This document shows positions 8,388 through 15,537 of a stretch of 29,563 bases of DNA, piece by piece (positions within the stretch are counted from its first letter, which is position 1; each line of letters starts with the position of its first letter). This DNA comes from an uncultured Ruminococcus sp. (GTDB lineage: Bacteria; Bacillota_A; Clostridia; Oscillospirales; Acutalibacteraceae). A program made the position numbers and the translations under genes. The DNA lies in contig CADBXH010000037.1 of assembly GCA_902798605.1 (NCBI GenBank), positions 1-29,563 of the forward strand. Direction: 5' to 3'. Under the pieces are notes generated by a model. The model saw only the letters and a program-made list of their open reading frames with translations. It had not been told where the DNA came from and ran no database searches.

Positions 8388-8918
8388 ATGCTGAAGGATT
8401 ACTATCCATATGAATATGTCGAGAGCGTTTTTGCCATAGATTACAACAAGCTGTACGGCCTCGGGTTCAGGGGTATCATTTTTGATATTGACAACACCCT
8501 TGTTCCGCACGGCGATGACTCCACTCCCGAGGTGGACGCGCTGTTTGAGGAGATACACTCAGCGGGGCTAAAGACGGTTTTGCTCTCGAACAATGACCGC
8601 GAGCGCATAGAGAGATTTATAAAGAATATCGACACGCAGTATGTCTGCGACGCCGAAAAGCCCGATCCCGCCGGATATATAAAGGCGGTAGAGCTGCTGG
8701 GCGAGGATAAGGACAAGGTCGTGTTGATCGGCGACCAGACCTTTTCGGATATTATCGGCGCGAACAACTGCGGCATCAAAAGCATACTCGTAAAATTCAT
8801 CGGATTTTACACCGAGAAAAAGCTCGGTATAAGGCGCAGGATAGAAAAGGCGGTTCTCTTCTGCTACCGTCACAGTAAATACGATCACAGGATAGGGGAT
8901 ATTCTAAAGGAGGGGTAA
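8388..8918 (+). CDS. YqeG-like HAD-superfamily (IIIA) phosphatase
   Basis: 176 residues from the ATG at 8388. TGAGGA lies 7 nt upstream, and the product begins MLKDYYPYEYVESVFAIDY as YqeG proteins do; an in-frame ATG at 8361 would overlap the MscS gene. HAD motif I is FDIDNTLVPHG (~residues 31-41), motif II LLSNN (~65), motif III is the Lys in DAEKPDP (~85-91) and motif IV GDQTFSDIIGAN. Members are small cytoplasmic phosphatases of uncertain substrate. In Bacillus, yqeG sits in a ribosome-assembly cluster; that context is absent here. Confidence 0.9.
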   Translation: MLKDYYPYEYVESVFAIDYNKLYGLGFRGIIFDIDNTLVPHGDDSTPEVDALFEEIHSAGLKTVLLSNNDRERIERFIKNIDTQYVCDAEKPDPAGYIKAVELLGEDKDKVVLIGDQTFSDIIGANNCGIKSILVKFIGFYTEKKLGIRRRIEKAVLFCYRHSKYDHRIGDILKEG

Positions 8919-8919
8919 G

Positions 8920-9756
8920 ATGCTCTGGAAAAAAGACACGCTTTTTTGCGATATGAATCCGCTTTTTTACAAAATATCAGAGAAAAAAGAGATGATAAAA
9001 AGGAAGTGGCAGGACGACCACAGCGAAGAAAATTTCGCCGGAGAATGTTACGCTCCAAAGCTCGATAACCTTGTAGCCGAGCACAGCTCGGGGCTGATAA
9101 AAAAGGGCAAGGGCATCGACCCGACGCTCCAGTACAACAAGGCGCATAATATCGAACTTGCCGCCAAGGCGATAAGCGGAATCTTGATCCGCCCGGGCGA
9201 GACTTTCTCGTTTTGGAAGGTCGTCGGCAACACGACAAAAAAACGCGGTTATCTTGACGGCAGGGTGATCGAGGGCAATAAAATAAAGCCCGGCGTTGGC
9301 GGCGGACTTTGTAACTTGGCTAATTCGATCCATTATATGGTGCTCCACTCTCCGCTTGACGTCACGGAATTCCACAATCATTCCGACGCTCTCGCGCCCG
9401 ACCACGGCGAGCGTGTTCCGTTCTCCACGGGCACATCAATAAGCTACAACAATGTTGACTACCGCTTTAAGAACAACACCGACCAGAAATTTCAGCTCGT
9501 AATTTGGTGTGAGAACGAGACCCAGTATTCCGAGCTCAGAAGCGAGCGCGATATACCTTATGAATACCGCTTGGTGGAGGAAAACCACCGCTTCAGAAAA
9601 GAAGGGGAGAAGTATTTCAGAGTCTCGAAGATCTACCGCGAGACTATCGACAAAGAGTCGGGAGAGGTCATCAAAAAGGAGCTGCTGCTCGACAACCACT
9701 CTGAGGTTATGTACGACTACTCGATGATCCCGCAGGATCAGATCAGGGACGAATGA
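8920..9756 (+). CDS. VanW-family protein
   Basis: 278 residues. The VanW domain spans about 55-180: GIDPTLQYNKAHNIELAAKA, then RPGETFSFWKVVGNTT, then GVGGGLCNLANSIHYMVLHS and FHNHSD. No signal peptide or membrane segment is visible, so it is predicted to be cytoplasmic. VanW was named from a vancomycin-resistance cluster, but most members are chromosomal and their function is unknown; no other van gene is nearby, so this is not evidence of resistance. AAGGAGGGG overlaps the end of the YqeG-like gene, and the stop overlaps the next ATG (ATGA). Confidence 0.9.
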   Translation: MLWKKDTLFCDMNPLFYKISEKKEMIKRKWQDDHSEENFAGECYAPKLDNLVAEHSSGLIKKGKGIDPTLQYNKAHNIELAAKAISGILIRPGETFSFWKVVGNTTKKRGYLDGRVIEGNKIKPGVGGGLCNLANSIHYMVLHSPLDVTEFHNHSDALAPDHGERVPFSTGTSISYNNVDYRFKNNTDQKFQLVIWCENETQYSELRSERDIPYEYRLVEENHRFRKEGEKYFRVSKIYRETIDKESGEVIKKELLLDNHSEVMYDYSMIPQDQIRDE

Positions 9757-10625
9757 TGCATTATAAGAAGGTCAAGGGGATTCTTTCCCCGAGCAACGGT
9801 ATGAACCTCTACCGAGGCTGTTCGCACGGCTGTATCTACTGCGATTCGCGCAGCAGGTGTTATCAGATGGATCACGCTTTTGAGGATATCGAGGTCAAGG
9901 AAAACGCGCTCGAGCTGCTCGAAAACACTCTACGCCATAAGCGGAAACGCTGTATGATCGGCACAGGAGCGATGACAGACCCGTATATCCCGCTCGAAAC
10001 AGAGCTCGAATACACCCGAAAAGCGCTGATGATAATCGAAAAATACGGCTTCGGCGCTGCGTTGCAGACCAAATCCGACCGGGTGCTCAGGGATCTGGAT
10101 ATCCTCAAAAAGATCAACGGCAAAACAAAGGCTGTTGTTCAGATGACTCTGACCACCGCGGACGATAGCCTGTGCAGGCTTATAGAGCCTAATGTCAGCA
10201 CTACAAGGGAGCGCTTTGAGGCGCTCAAGACCCTGCGCGATAACGGGATCCCGACTGTCGTATGGCTGTGCCCGATCTTGCCCTACATCAACGACACCGC
10301 GGAAAACATTACCGCGATACTTGATATGTGTGTCATGGCAGAGGTCAGGGGCGTTATCTGCTTCGGGATGGGCTTGACTTTGCGCGAGGGCAACCGCGAG
10401 TATTTTTACAAAAAGCTCGATAAATATTTCCCGAATCTAAAGGAGCGGTATATCCGCGAGTTTGGTAATCAATACGAGATAAACAGCCCGGACCACGCTC
10501 GGCTGATGAAGCTTTTTCACCGCACCTGCGAGCAAAACGGGATAATGCACAATAACGACCAAATCGTTGAGTATCTCAATAAATTTGCAGAAAAGAACTC
10601 TGCCGAACAGCTGAGCCTATGGTAA
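9753..10625 (+). CDS. SPL-type radical SAM protein
   Basis: 290 residues. The iron-sulfur motif is CSHGCIYC (Cys at 23, 27, 30), a CxxxCxxC radical SAM cluster placed unusually near the N-terminus in the RGCSHGCIYCDSRS context seen in SplB/Rv2578c-like proteins. TGAMTDPYIPLE (~70-81) and VVQMTLTT follow, as in that group. The true substrate is unknown; spore photoproduct lyase proper has further conserved residues that I cannot confirm. It overlaps the VanW gene by 4 nt, so translation is probably coupled, and it ends at a strong terminator. Confidence 0.85.
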   Translation: MMHYKKVKGILSPSNGMNLYRGCSHGCIYCDSRSRCYQMDHAFEDIEVKENALELLENTLRHKRKRCMIGTGAMTDPYIPLETELEYTRKALMIIEKYGFGAALQTKSDRVLRDLDILKKINGKTKAVVQMTLTTADDSLCRLIEPNVSTTRERFEALKTLRDNGIPTVVWLCPILPYINDTAENITAILDMCVMAEVRGVICFGMGLTLREGNREYFYKKLDKYFPNLKERYIREFGNQYEINSPDHARLMKLFHRTCEQNGIMHNNDQIVEYLNKFAEKNSAEQLSLW

Positions 10626-10630
10626 TAAAA

Positions 10631-10662
10631 ACGCCTTAACGACATCAAAATCGTTAAGGCGT
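10631..10662. terminator. Bidirectional terminator between convergent genes
   Basis: Perfect 12-bp stem ACGCCTTAACGA (10631-10642) with TCGTTAAGGCGT (10651-10662). There are A-rich and T-rich flanks on each side, so it can serve both the radical SAM gene and the convergent minus-strand gene. Confidence 0.85.
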
Positions 10663-10666
10663 ATGT

Positions 10667-11335
10667 TTATTTTTCTATGTATTCGCAGACTTTGTCGATT
10701 TGCTCGGCAAAGTCATCGCCGAATTTTTTGTCAAAAAACGCGCTTCCGATAGTGAACGCCCACGGGTTGAGCTTCTTGATCTCATCAAGGCGTTCGTAGC
10801 TGTCTACGCTTCCCGCGACGCAAACGGGCGCGTGAAGATTTTCAACGACCTCTTTATTCAGCTCAACGGGGTCGCCTAAATATCGGTAGCCCAAAAGGTC
10901 GATGCCGCCGGCGCCGTTTTTAATGTACTCATTAGCGCTCTCTATCATATCCTCGGCGCTTCCGTCAAGCACAGAAGGTCGGTCAAAAACATCGCCGACA
11001 AACGGCAGATAAGAGATTTTGTTTTCTTTGCAAAACTCGCTGACAGACTCAAAAAACATCGTGCCCATCATAATGTCGCAGCCGCATTCGACCGCTATCT
11101 CAGCGCCCTTTATGCACTCTTCCTCGTCGTATTCGACGACCTCGAGAACGGTCTTTTTGCCGCATTCGCGCATACGGTCAAACAGAGCCTTCATCTCCTC
11201 GATCGGCAGCGGCTTTTCTTTGAATCCCCAATATTTTGCCTTTGAATCCTTGCAGTGCTCAAAAATCTCCCGCGCGTTTTCAACCGTGCGGTCGTTGTAT
11301 GTAAGCATAACGATCAGCTCGGGTCGGCACCCCAT
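10667..11335 (-). CDS. Uncharacterised TIM-barrel enzyme (HisA/HisF-like fold)
   Basis: 222 residues with alternating beta-strand/helix pattern: LIVMLTYND, KYWGFKEKPLP, KTVLEVVEYD, CDIMMGTMFF, YLPFVGDV, GIDLLGYR and PVCVAGSVDSYERLDEI near the C-terminus. The last segment resembles the phosphate-binding strand-loop-helix of ribulose-phosphate-binding barrels. I do not recognise a specific enzyme. The gene stands alone with its own promoter and AAGGAGGAC 6 nt before the ATG. Confidence 0.8.
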   Translation of the reverse strand: MGCRPELIVMLTYNDRTVENAREIFEHCKDSKAKYWGFKEKPLPIEEMKALFDRMRECGKKTVLEVVEYDEEECIKGAEIAVECGCDIMMGTMFFESVSEFCKENKISYLPFVGDVFDRPSVLDGSAEDMIESANEYIKNGAGGIDLLGYRYLGDPVELNKEVVENLHAPVCVAGSVDSYERLDEIKKLNPWAFTIGSAFFDKKFGDDFAEQIDKVCEYIEK

Positions 11336-11377
11336 TTTATTGTCCTCCTTTTGTCAAAAATTGACTTATTCAACGCT

Positions 11378-11406
11378 ATTATACCATTATTTGTCAGAAA
11401 TGTAAA
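11378..11406 (-). promoter_or_regulatory. Promoter for the TIM-barrel gene
   Basis: On the minus strand TTTACA (11401-11406) and TATAAT (11378-11383) are 17 nt apart, 43 nt upstream of the start codon. Confidence 0.65.
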
Positions 11407-11458
11407 TGATTTGAGCGTGATTATTTTTCTCGTAATGATCAAGGGTATACAGTCATTA

Positions 11459-11487
11459 TTGACATTTCATTCGATTTGGCTTATAAT
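11459..11487 (+). promoter_or_regulatory. Perfect consensus promoter of the split tRNA-Leu gene
   Basis: TTGACA at 11459-11464 and TATAAT at 11482-11487, exactly 17 nt apart. The tRNA-Leu 5' fragment begins 19 nt after the -10 box, the usual position for a strong tRNA promoter. Since the gene is broken, transcripts now run into the island. Confidence 0.8.
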
Positions 11488-11506
11488 ACTTTTGATAATA
11501 ATATCC

Positions 11507-11656
11507 GCGGGCGTGGTGGAATTGGTCGTGTTGCGAGCGCTGCCTGCGGCAGATGAAGCGAGCAAAAACGAGGTTTGAAATAAGGAGCACAAGGAAGCGC
11601 GCAACCGCGCGACGCGGTACGACTATATTTCAAGCGGGACACACCACGCAAGATTT
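11507..11656 (+). pseudogene. 5' half of a split tRNA-Leu(UAG) gene, D-loop interrupted
   Basis: GCGGGCGTGGTGGAATTGGT at 11507-11526 is a tRNA-Leu acceptor and D-arm 5' part. Its first seven bases pair exactly with CGCCCGC at 27054-27060, where a 3' half-tRNA lies. After 118 nt of GC-rich, palindromic foreign sequence (11527-11644), CACGCAAGATTT occurs at 11645-11656. It holds CAAGA, the complement of the TCTTG stem in the 3' half at 27021-27025, followed by the first loop bases TTT. So both 5' parts match the same lost gene. The interruption contains GCGTGGTG/CACCACGC and TTTGAAATA/TATTTCAA inverted repeats. Confidence 0.65.
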
Positions 11657-11675
11657 CGCTCGCGTTTCCTCGGTG
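11657..11675. other. Possible degenerate left attachment arm
   Basis: CCTCGGTG at 11668-11675 lies 11 nt after GATTT. The undisputed arm next to the second half-tRNA has the same eight bases (12269-12276) at the same distance from GATTT. The 11 intervening bases differ. It may be an older or diverged attL. Confidence 0.35.
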
Positions 11676-11732
11676 AAAGGTTTTCCACCACTATACAAAT
11701 AATAATATATCTACAGTAAGGAGACAATTAAT

Positions 11733-12182
11733 ATGGGATTTTTTGATTCATTTAAAAATCGCAAAACCAAATCAGCTGATTCTGATAAACAAATCGTTTT
11801 TTCAAAGTATCAGGAAAAATGCGACTTTACTGTTAAGCAACAGTTAAGGTGGCTCAAAACATTAAGCGTTACCATACCCACAATCATGATTGCCCCTTCT
11901 CCCAATCTTTCCAATCCGTTAACTCACGACTATTATTTGCACCCCAGAAATATTGAAGAAGCGGGCAGTATGCTTAATGCTGTCGGAAGAGTTGCAAAAT
12001 CCGTATCAGATACTCTCAGTATCACCAACCTTGAGAGAGCTCTTCAAACACAATCCATGGATAATGTTTATAAATCATATTGTATATTAGATGAGTATTC
12101 AAAAATCTTAGCTTCGCCGTATAACGAGGGACTGCTCAAGGCAAAAAATTATATTCTCAATATCATTGATACAAGAAAATAA
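11733..12182 (+). CDS. Hypothetical protein, 149 residues
   Basis: I do not recognise the family. A basic N-terminus (MGFFDSFKNRKTKSAD) is followed by a mainly helical soluble sequence; residues ~38-60 are mildly hydrophobic (TLSVTIPTIMIAPSP) but broken by prolines. AAGGAGACA precedes the ATG. It is the only gene between the two 5' half-tRNAs, so it could be the remnant cargo of an earlier element inserted at the same locus. AT-rich composition and codon choice differ from the chromosomal operons to the left. Confidence 0.65.
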   Translation: MGFFDSFKNRKTKSADSDKQIVFSKYQEKCDFTVKQQLRWLKTLSVTIPTIMIAPSPNLSNPLTHDYYLHPRNIEEAGSMLNAVGRVAKSVSDTLSITNLERALQTQSMDNVYKSYCILDEYSKILASPYNEGLLKAKNYILNIIDTRK

Positions 12183-12222
12183 TAATATAATTGTTGGATT
12201 TATGACCTTAATATTTTGAGAT

Positions 12223-12261
12223 GCGGGTATGGCGGAGTTGGCAGATACGCCGGATTTAGGT
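12223..12261 (+). pseudogene. 5' half of a second tRNA-Leu(UAG), cut in the anticodon loop
   Basis: The 39 nt from GCGGGTATGGCGGAGTTGGC to GGATTTAGGT are a tRNA-Leu acceptor, D-arm, 5' anticodon stem (CCGGA) and complete 7-nt loop TTTAGGT (anticodon TAG). The 3' anticodon stem TCCGG expected next is absent; AACGTCACC follows. Its acceptor GCGGGTA needs a TACCCGC partner, which I do not find at the right end, so this gene differs from the one split at 11507/27014. Confidence 0.8.
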
Positions 12262-12276
12262 AACGTCACCTCGGTG
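12259..12276. other. Left attachment arm (attL side) of the island
   Basis: GGTAACGTCACCTCGGTG is the perfect inverted copy of the 18 bases at 26995-27012. It begins inside the tRNA anticodon loop (GGT) and extends into the island. Paired with the right arm it would form a palindromic attP around a TTAGGT crossover. Arms flanking a short core at a tRNA anticodon loop are typical of integrase sites, and the anticodon stem supplies the matching attB arms. Confidence 0.75.
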
Positions 12277-12330
12277 TAACAATTGAATAACAGATAAATA
12301 TCGGGTTTTGCAACCTGATTTTTATAAAAC

Positions 12331-12413
12331 GCGCCTGTGGTGGAACTGGCAGACACGCTAGATTTAGGTTCTAGTCCGCGAGGGTGCAGGTTCAAGTCCT
12401 GTCAGGCGCACCA
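12331..12413 (+). tRNA. tRNA-Leu(UAG), complete
   Basis: The acceptor stem is GCGCCTG with CAGGCGC, and CCA is encoded. The anticodon arm is CTAGA TTTAGGT TCTAG, giving anticodon TAG. There is a long variable arm (TCCGCGAGGG) and a T arm GCAGG TTCAAGT CCTGT. A strong terminator follows at once. It lies 54 nt inside the left arm of the island and reads the same codon family as the two broken genes, so it may replace them. I find no clear promoter directly upstream, so it may rely on transcription from further left. Confidence 0.95.
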
Positions 12414-12454
12414 AAGCCCCAAAAGCCTGATGAACACTGGCTTTTGGGGCTTTT
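12414..12454 (+). terminator. tRNA-Leu terminator
   Basis: 14-bp stem AAGCCCCAAAAGCC (12414-12427) with GGCTTTTGGGGCTT (12439-12452), then TT. It starts at the last base of the tRNA. Confidence 0.85.
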
Positions 12455-12460
12455 CATATT

Positions 12461-12597
12461 ACGAAAAAATTTGGCAGACGCATCAAATACAGGTAACGTT
12501 TCTTAGTAAGTGTTATACAAATAACGACTTGATTATTTGTATATAACTCACAACAAATTATGTTACAAGGTTATGCGTCTGCCAATCGTTTTTTTAC
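12461..12597. repeat. Long structured inverted-repeat element with tRNA-like ends
   Basis: A perfect 13-bp outer stem TTGGCAGACGCAT (12471-12483) pairs with ATGCGTCTGCCAA (12573-12585) and is flanked by A6 on the left and T7 on the right. Inside are GTAAC/GTTAC and a second stem, TTATACAAATAA (12513-12524) with TTATTTGTATATAA (12533-12546). The outer arm resembles the D-arm of tRNA-Leu (TTGGCAGACACGC). It could be a small structured RNA ending in a terminator or a MITE-like insertion; no protein is encoded. Confidence 0.6.
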
Positions 12598-12685
12598 GCT
12601 ATAAATACGCTTTCGGTTAAGTTCCCTTCCACATCATAGCAAGCCATTGGAAGTCAAGCAAAAATCGTGATAAAAAACAAAACCG

Positions 12686-12717
12686 CCCGAGGTGCTGTGG
12701 TTTTGCGGCACCTCGGG
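12686..12717. terminator. Cassette-module hairpin, copy A
   Basis: CCCGAGGTGC (12686-12695) pairs with GCACCTCGGG (12708-12717). It is followed by a T-rich run and then by the TTGACT promoter at 12746. To its left is AGTCAAGCAAAAATCG (from 12652), an inverted relic of the module's -35 side, so the unit faces both ways. Copies lie at 15473, 17461, 19614 and 20039. Confidence 0.75.
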
Positions 12718-12745
12718 TGTTTGTGGTATTTTGCGCAAAAATATC

Positions 12746-12773
12746 TTGACTTAATATATATATATTATATAAT
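12746..12773 (+). promoter_or_regulatory. Cassette-module promoter, copy A
   Basis: TTGACT (12746-12751) and TATAAT (12768-12773) are separated by a 16-nt spacer of nearly pure TA repeats. It drives the acidic protein gene at 12825. Confidence 0.75.
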
Positions 12774-12824
12774 GGAGATAGTTTTTTAGGAACCGAATTT
12801 AATCAAAAAATGGAGGTATTGTTT

Positions 12825-13301
12825 ATGCAAATGGAGTCCCAATATTTAGTATCCGCAAAGTCAGAGGATGCAATAGACAGATTATTCGAGTTATGGGAAG
12901 ATGCCAATGATAAATATGACGACTGCTCGTTTGAGGGTTTTGCGACAGATGTGTTTGAAATAATGGAGTCGGTTATCAAAGTCGTATATGCCATGGAAAA
13001 AGAAGACAAGAAAGAAGAGTTCACTGTTGTCGGGAAATGCATGACAGACTGTGATTGTGTTGTTTTTTCAATCGAGTACAACGGTAAAAAACCCATGATC
13101 AGAGCAGCTCAGGCGGATCCCGAAATCGACGAAGATGAATACGAAGATTTCTGTGATGCTGATTATGAGGATATTCCCGAGTTATTAGAAGAAAACAAAA
13201 GTTGCACATTCAAACAGGCAATAGAAGACGATCTTCCTTTGGGCGGTTTCTTAGATGAGCCCTACGAAAGCTGGTACCAATCCATAATCAGCAAGTTATA
13301 G
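12825..13301 (+). CDS. Acidic hypothetical protein, 158 residues
   Basis: The start at 12825 is chosen because GGAGGT (12812-12817) lies 7 nt upstream; the earlier ATG at 12810 overlaps that site. The product is rich in Asp and Glu, especially residues ~95-125 (DPEIDEDEYEDFCDADYEDI). A helical N-terminal half is followed by a short beta-like stretch (EFTVVGKCMTDCDCVVFSIEY) with a Cys-x-Asp-Cys cluster. No family is recognised. It is transcribed from the module promoter and converges on the next gene across a family-2 hairpin. Confidence 0.75.
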   Translation: MQMESQYLVSAKSEDAIDRLFELWEDANDKYDDCSFEGFATDVFEIMESVIKVVYAMEKEDKKEEFTVVGKCMTDCDCVVFSIEYNGKKPMIRAAQADPEIDEDEYEDFCDADYEDIPELLEENKSCTFKQAIEDDLPLGGFLDEPYESWYQSIISKL

Positions 13302-13345
13302 TCATCATTAACAGTCACCGCGAGTAAAATAATATATAGTTAATC

Positions 13346-13378
13346 ACCCGCCTGAAACCATAATTGCAACAGACGGGT
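13346..13378. terminator. Family-2 hairpin, copy 1
   Basis: ACCCGCCTG (13346-13354) pairs with CAGACGGGT (13370-13378), with one mismatch. It lies between convergent genes and recurs nearly unchanged at 15538 and 26298. Confidence 0.7.
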
Positions 13379-13395
13379 ACGTTTGTATAAAAGTA

Positions 13396-14178
13396 TTATT
13401 CTTTGGTATCGTAAAACGGGAAAGAATCCTCAATAATATAGGATGTCTCAATCTCCGAAGCGCCAAGGTTCCGGAGCATATCTTCTATCTTGCTGAAGTC
13501 TGTCCCGACAACATTGATCAAATAGCCAACCAAGTGATATAAAGGGTGGTCAAAGGGAGAATCATTATCATAATTATGCTCTGCTTCTTTCAACTTTTGC
13601 CGGAGATCATCAGCATAATCGGTGTCGGCTGACAAAATCTGTTCTGCCATGCCATGATAAATTTCGTCTCTTTGCTCACCTGTAAGATTGCCTTCTTCAC
13701 CATCATCAGTAGATAAATCGTCGTAATCTATTTCTTCGTCGTCTTTAGTCAGCATTGCACCGTCATATGAATAGTGGTTTTCTTCATCAATCCATTTATC
13801 GGAGCATTCGGTATCGGCTTCGAAACAGATATCGGGGAAAGTCTTTACTATCGCTACAAAAATCGGGTCAATATATGTTAATCCGTTATCGCTGTAACCC
13901 ATTGAAGTGTGATAAACTTCATCCGCAATAAAAAATCCCGCATCTTCTGTAGAATCAAATTCTACAGAAAGACCATCCTCCGTGTCCTCAAATACACAGA
14001 GTTTTTCCGATACCAACTTTTTCAGTCGCTCGCGGTATATCGCTTCACCTTCGTCCTCATATTCTACGTTAGTGTTCGGATGAACCGACTTGAAATAGTG
14101 GTTTTCCATGATTTCGAAAATCCCCGATTTTAGTGACAGTTTTTGTTCATCCGTGCAACGAAATTTGATAGTACTCAT
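13396..14178 (-). CDS. Acidic hypothetical protein, 260 residues
   Basis: No family recognised. The sequence is soluble and strongly acidic, with EIDYDDLSTDDGEEG near residue 150. Residues ~112-140 (PDICFEADTECSDKWIDEEN) resemble in pattern the APHCTFVGEIEGF / APTAYFNGFSSGF segments of the acidic proteins at 17598 and 20190, suggesting a remote shared domain. The ribosome site is weak (CGAAAG); it lies 42 nt after the leucine-rich-repeat gene and probably shares its transcript. Confidence 0.75.
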   Translation of the reverse strand: MSTIKFRCTDEQKLSLKSGIFEIMENHYFKSVHPNTNVEYEDEGEAIYRERLKKLVSEKLCVFEDTEDGLSVEFDSTEDAGFFIADEVYHTSMGYSDNGLTYIDPIFVAIVKTFPDICFEADTECSDKWIDEENHYSYDGAMLTKDDEEIDYDDLSTDDGEEGNLTGEQRDEIYHGMAEQILSADTDYADDLRQKLKEAEHNYDNDSPFDHPLYHLVGYLINVVGTDFSKIEDMLRNLGASEIETSYIIEDSFPFYDTKE

Positions 14179-14220
14179 AGTTTAGTCATCGCTTTCGGTT
14201 TTAGGCTCTATGTTCTCTTG

Positions 14221-15354
14221 TTAGCTAATCCCATTTTCTTCGTAATACTTCACTTCTATCCTCAGATAGCAGTTATCAATATCTTTGTGAAGATGCTCAG
14301 GAGCTTCAATGATTTCAAGGGAGCTACACCTTGAAAACGTATTAGGACCAATAGATTCCACGCCCTTGGGAATGAAGATAGTTTTTAGGCTTTCGCACAA
14401 TTTGAAAGCACCATCACCAAGATCGGTTAAGCCTCCCGGTAACGTAATCTGAGTTAACTTTTCACAACTCATGAATGCGTTCTCACCAATCAGAGTAACG
14501 GTCTCAGGAATAGCAAGCTTTGTAATCGCTTTACAATTATAAAATGCACGAGCCAATATTTCGGTTACCGTTTTAGGAATAATCACCTCAGATAAAGATA
14601 TACATCCACCAAATACCGCCGGCGACAGTTTTTGTAAACCTTTCGGAAGAGTAACCTTTGCAAGTTGTCCACATTCATAAAAAGCATTTTTCCCTATTTC
14701 TGTCACTGAATCGGGAATAGTTATACTGACAACGGATTGACACCCACTAAACGCCCAAGGTTCTATTTTTTCTATTCCCGATGGAATAACGCATACGCTG
14801 TCCGGAAGAATCATTTCCTTTAGATTGCTACACCCACAAAATGCATATGATCCGATGGTTGTAACGCTATCCGGGATAACTATTTTTTCAATGGACTCAC
14901 ACCATTTGAAGGCTTCTGCTGCTATAGAATGAATTTCATCTTTTATAATCACTTCGGCATTTGTTCCGATATGATAGCACAAGGTACCTCTTATGATAAT
15001 GTTACCTTGTTCATCAGCCAATCCATCGCAACCATTAAATGCAGTATCACTTATGCTCTTAATCTTTTCGGGAAGTTCGACAGTAGTCAGCTTTTTACAA
15101 TCGCCAAATGCATAATCACAAATAGAGACGGGTTTTCCCGAAAGTATAACAACTTTTTCGAGGGCGACACAATTACCAAAAGCAGATTCACCGATTTCAG
15201 TTACACAACCCGGGATCGTTACAGACGTAATACCGGAGTTCATAAAAAAAGCCATTGATCCTATTTTTTTCACGCCATCCGGAATAACAATATCAGAGGC
15301 GTCCCCGTTATAGGATTTTAGCACGCCGCTTTTTGTGATAGAAAATTCACTCAT
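14221..15354 (-). CDS. BspA-type leucine-rich repeat (LRR_5) protein
   Basis: 377 residues from the ATG at 15354, chosen because AGGAGATGT lies just upstream. About thirteen repeats of ~23 residues follow the pattern I-P-x-x-V-x-x-I-G-x-x-A-F-x-x-C-x-x-L-x-x-V, for example IPDSVTTIGSYAFCGCSNLK. BspA-like LRR proteins usually bind other proteins or host surfaces. This one has no signal peptide or anchor, so it is predicted to stay in the cell. It is driven by the minus-strand module promoter at 15414-15442 and cotranscribed with the acidic gene at 13396. Confidence 0.88.
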   Translation of the reverse strand: MSEFSITKSGVLKSYNGDASDIVIPDGVKKIGSMAFFMNSGITSVTIPGCVTEIGESAFGNCVALEKVVILSGKPVSICDYAFGDCKKLTTVELPEKIKSISDTAFNGCDGLADEQGNIIIRGTLCYHIGTNAEVIIKDEIHSIAAEAFKWCESIEKIVIPDSVTTIGSYAFCGCSNLKEMILPDSVCVIPSGIEKIEPWAFSGCQSVVSITIPDSVTEIGKNAFYECGQLAKVTLPKGLQKLSPAVFGGCISLSEVIIPKTVTEILARAFYNCKAITKLAIPETVTLIGENAFMSCEKLTQITLPGGLTDLGDGAFKLCESLKTIFIPKGVESIGPNTFSRCSSLEIIEAPEHLHKDIDNCYLRIEVKYYEENGIS

Positions 15355-15413
15355 AATTACATCTCCTAGCATTATTAGATTATCTTTTTTTGCTTTCGTT
15401 GTTTTACACTTAA

Positions 15414-15442
15414 ATTATATATATATAGATATTTGAAGTCAA
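15414..15442 (-). promoter_or_regulatory. Cassette-module promoter, copy B (minus strand)
   Basis: On the minus strand TTGACT (15437-15442) and TATAAT (15414-15419) are 17 nt apart, with a TA-repeat spacer. It is preceded on that strand by the module hairpin at 15473-15502. Confidence 0.75.
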
Positions 15443-15472
15443 GCAATAATCGACATAAAACAACAAAAGTGC

Positions 15473-15502
15473 CCGAGGTGTTGCCTTTTTGCTGCAGCTC
15501 GG
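15473..15502. terminator. Cassette-module hairpin, copy B (degenerate)
   Basis: CCGAGGTGTTGC (15473-15484) pairs imperfectly with GCTGCAGCTCGG (15491-15502). Same position relative to the promoter as the plus-strand copies, but inverted. Confidence 0.55.
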
Positions 15503-15537
15503 ATTCCATATCTGAACAAACCCAAACAAAAACAACT

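Noticed and set aside
8920..9756. Vancomycin resistance
   Set aside because: A lone VanW-family gene without vanHAX or a VanRS pair does not indicate resistance.
11255..11578. 107-residue plus-strand frame
   Set aside because: It begins within the minus-strand TIM-barrel gene and crosses the tRNA promoter and fragment.
11507..11656. Group I intron in a tRNA-Leu
   Set aside because: Bacterial tRNA-Leu introns sit in the anticodon loop; the interruption here is in the D-loop and only 118 nt, with no intron core.
12461..12597. T-box riboswitch
   Set aside because: No T-box consensus sequence and no aminoacyl-tRNA synthetase or amino acid gene downstream.
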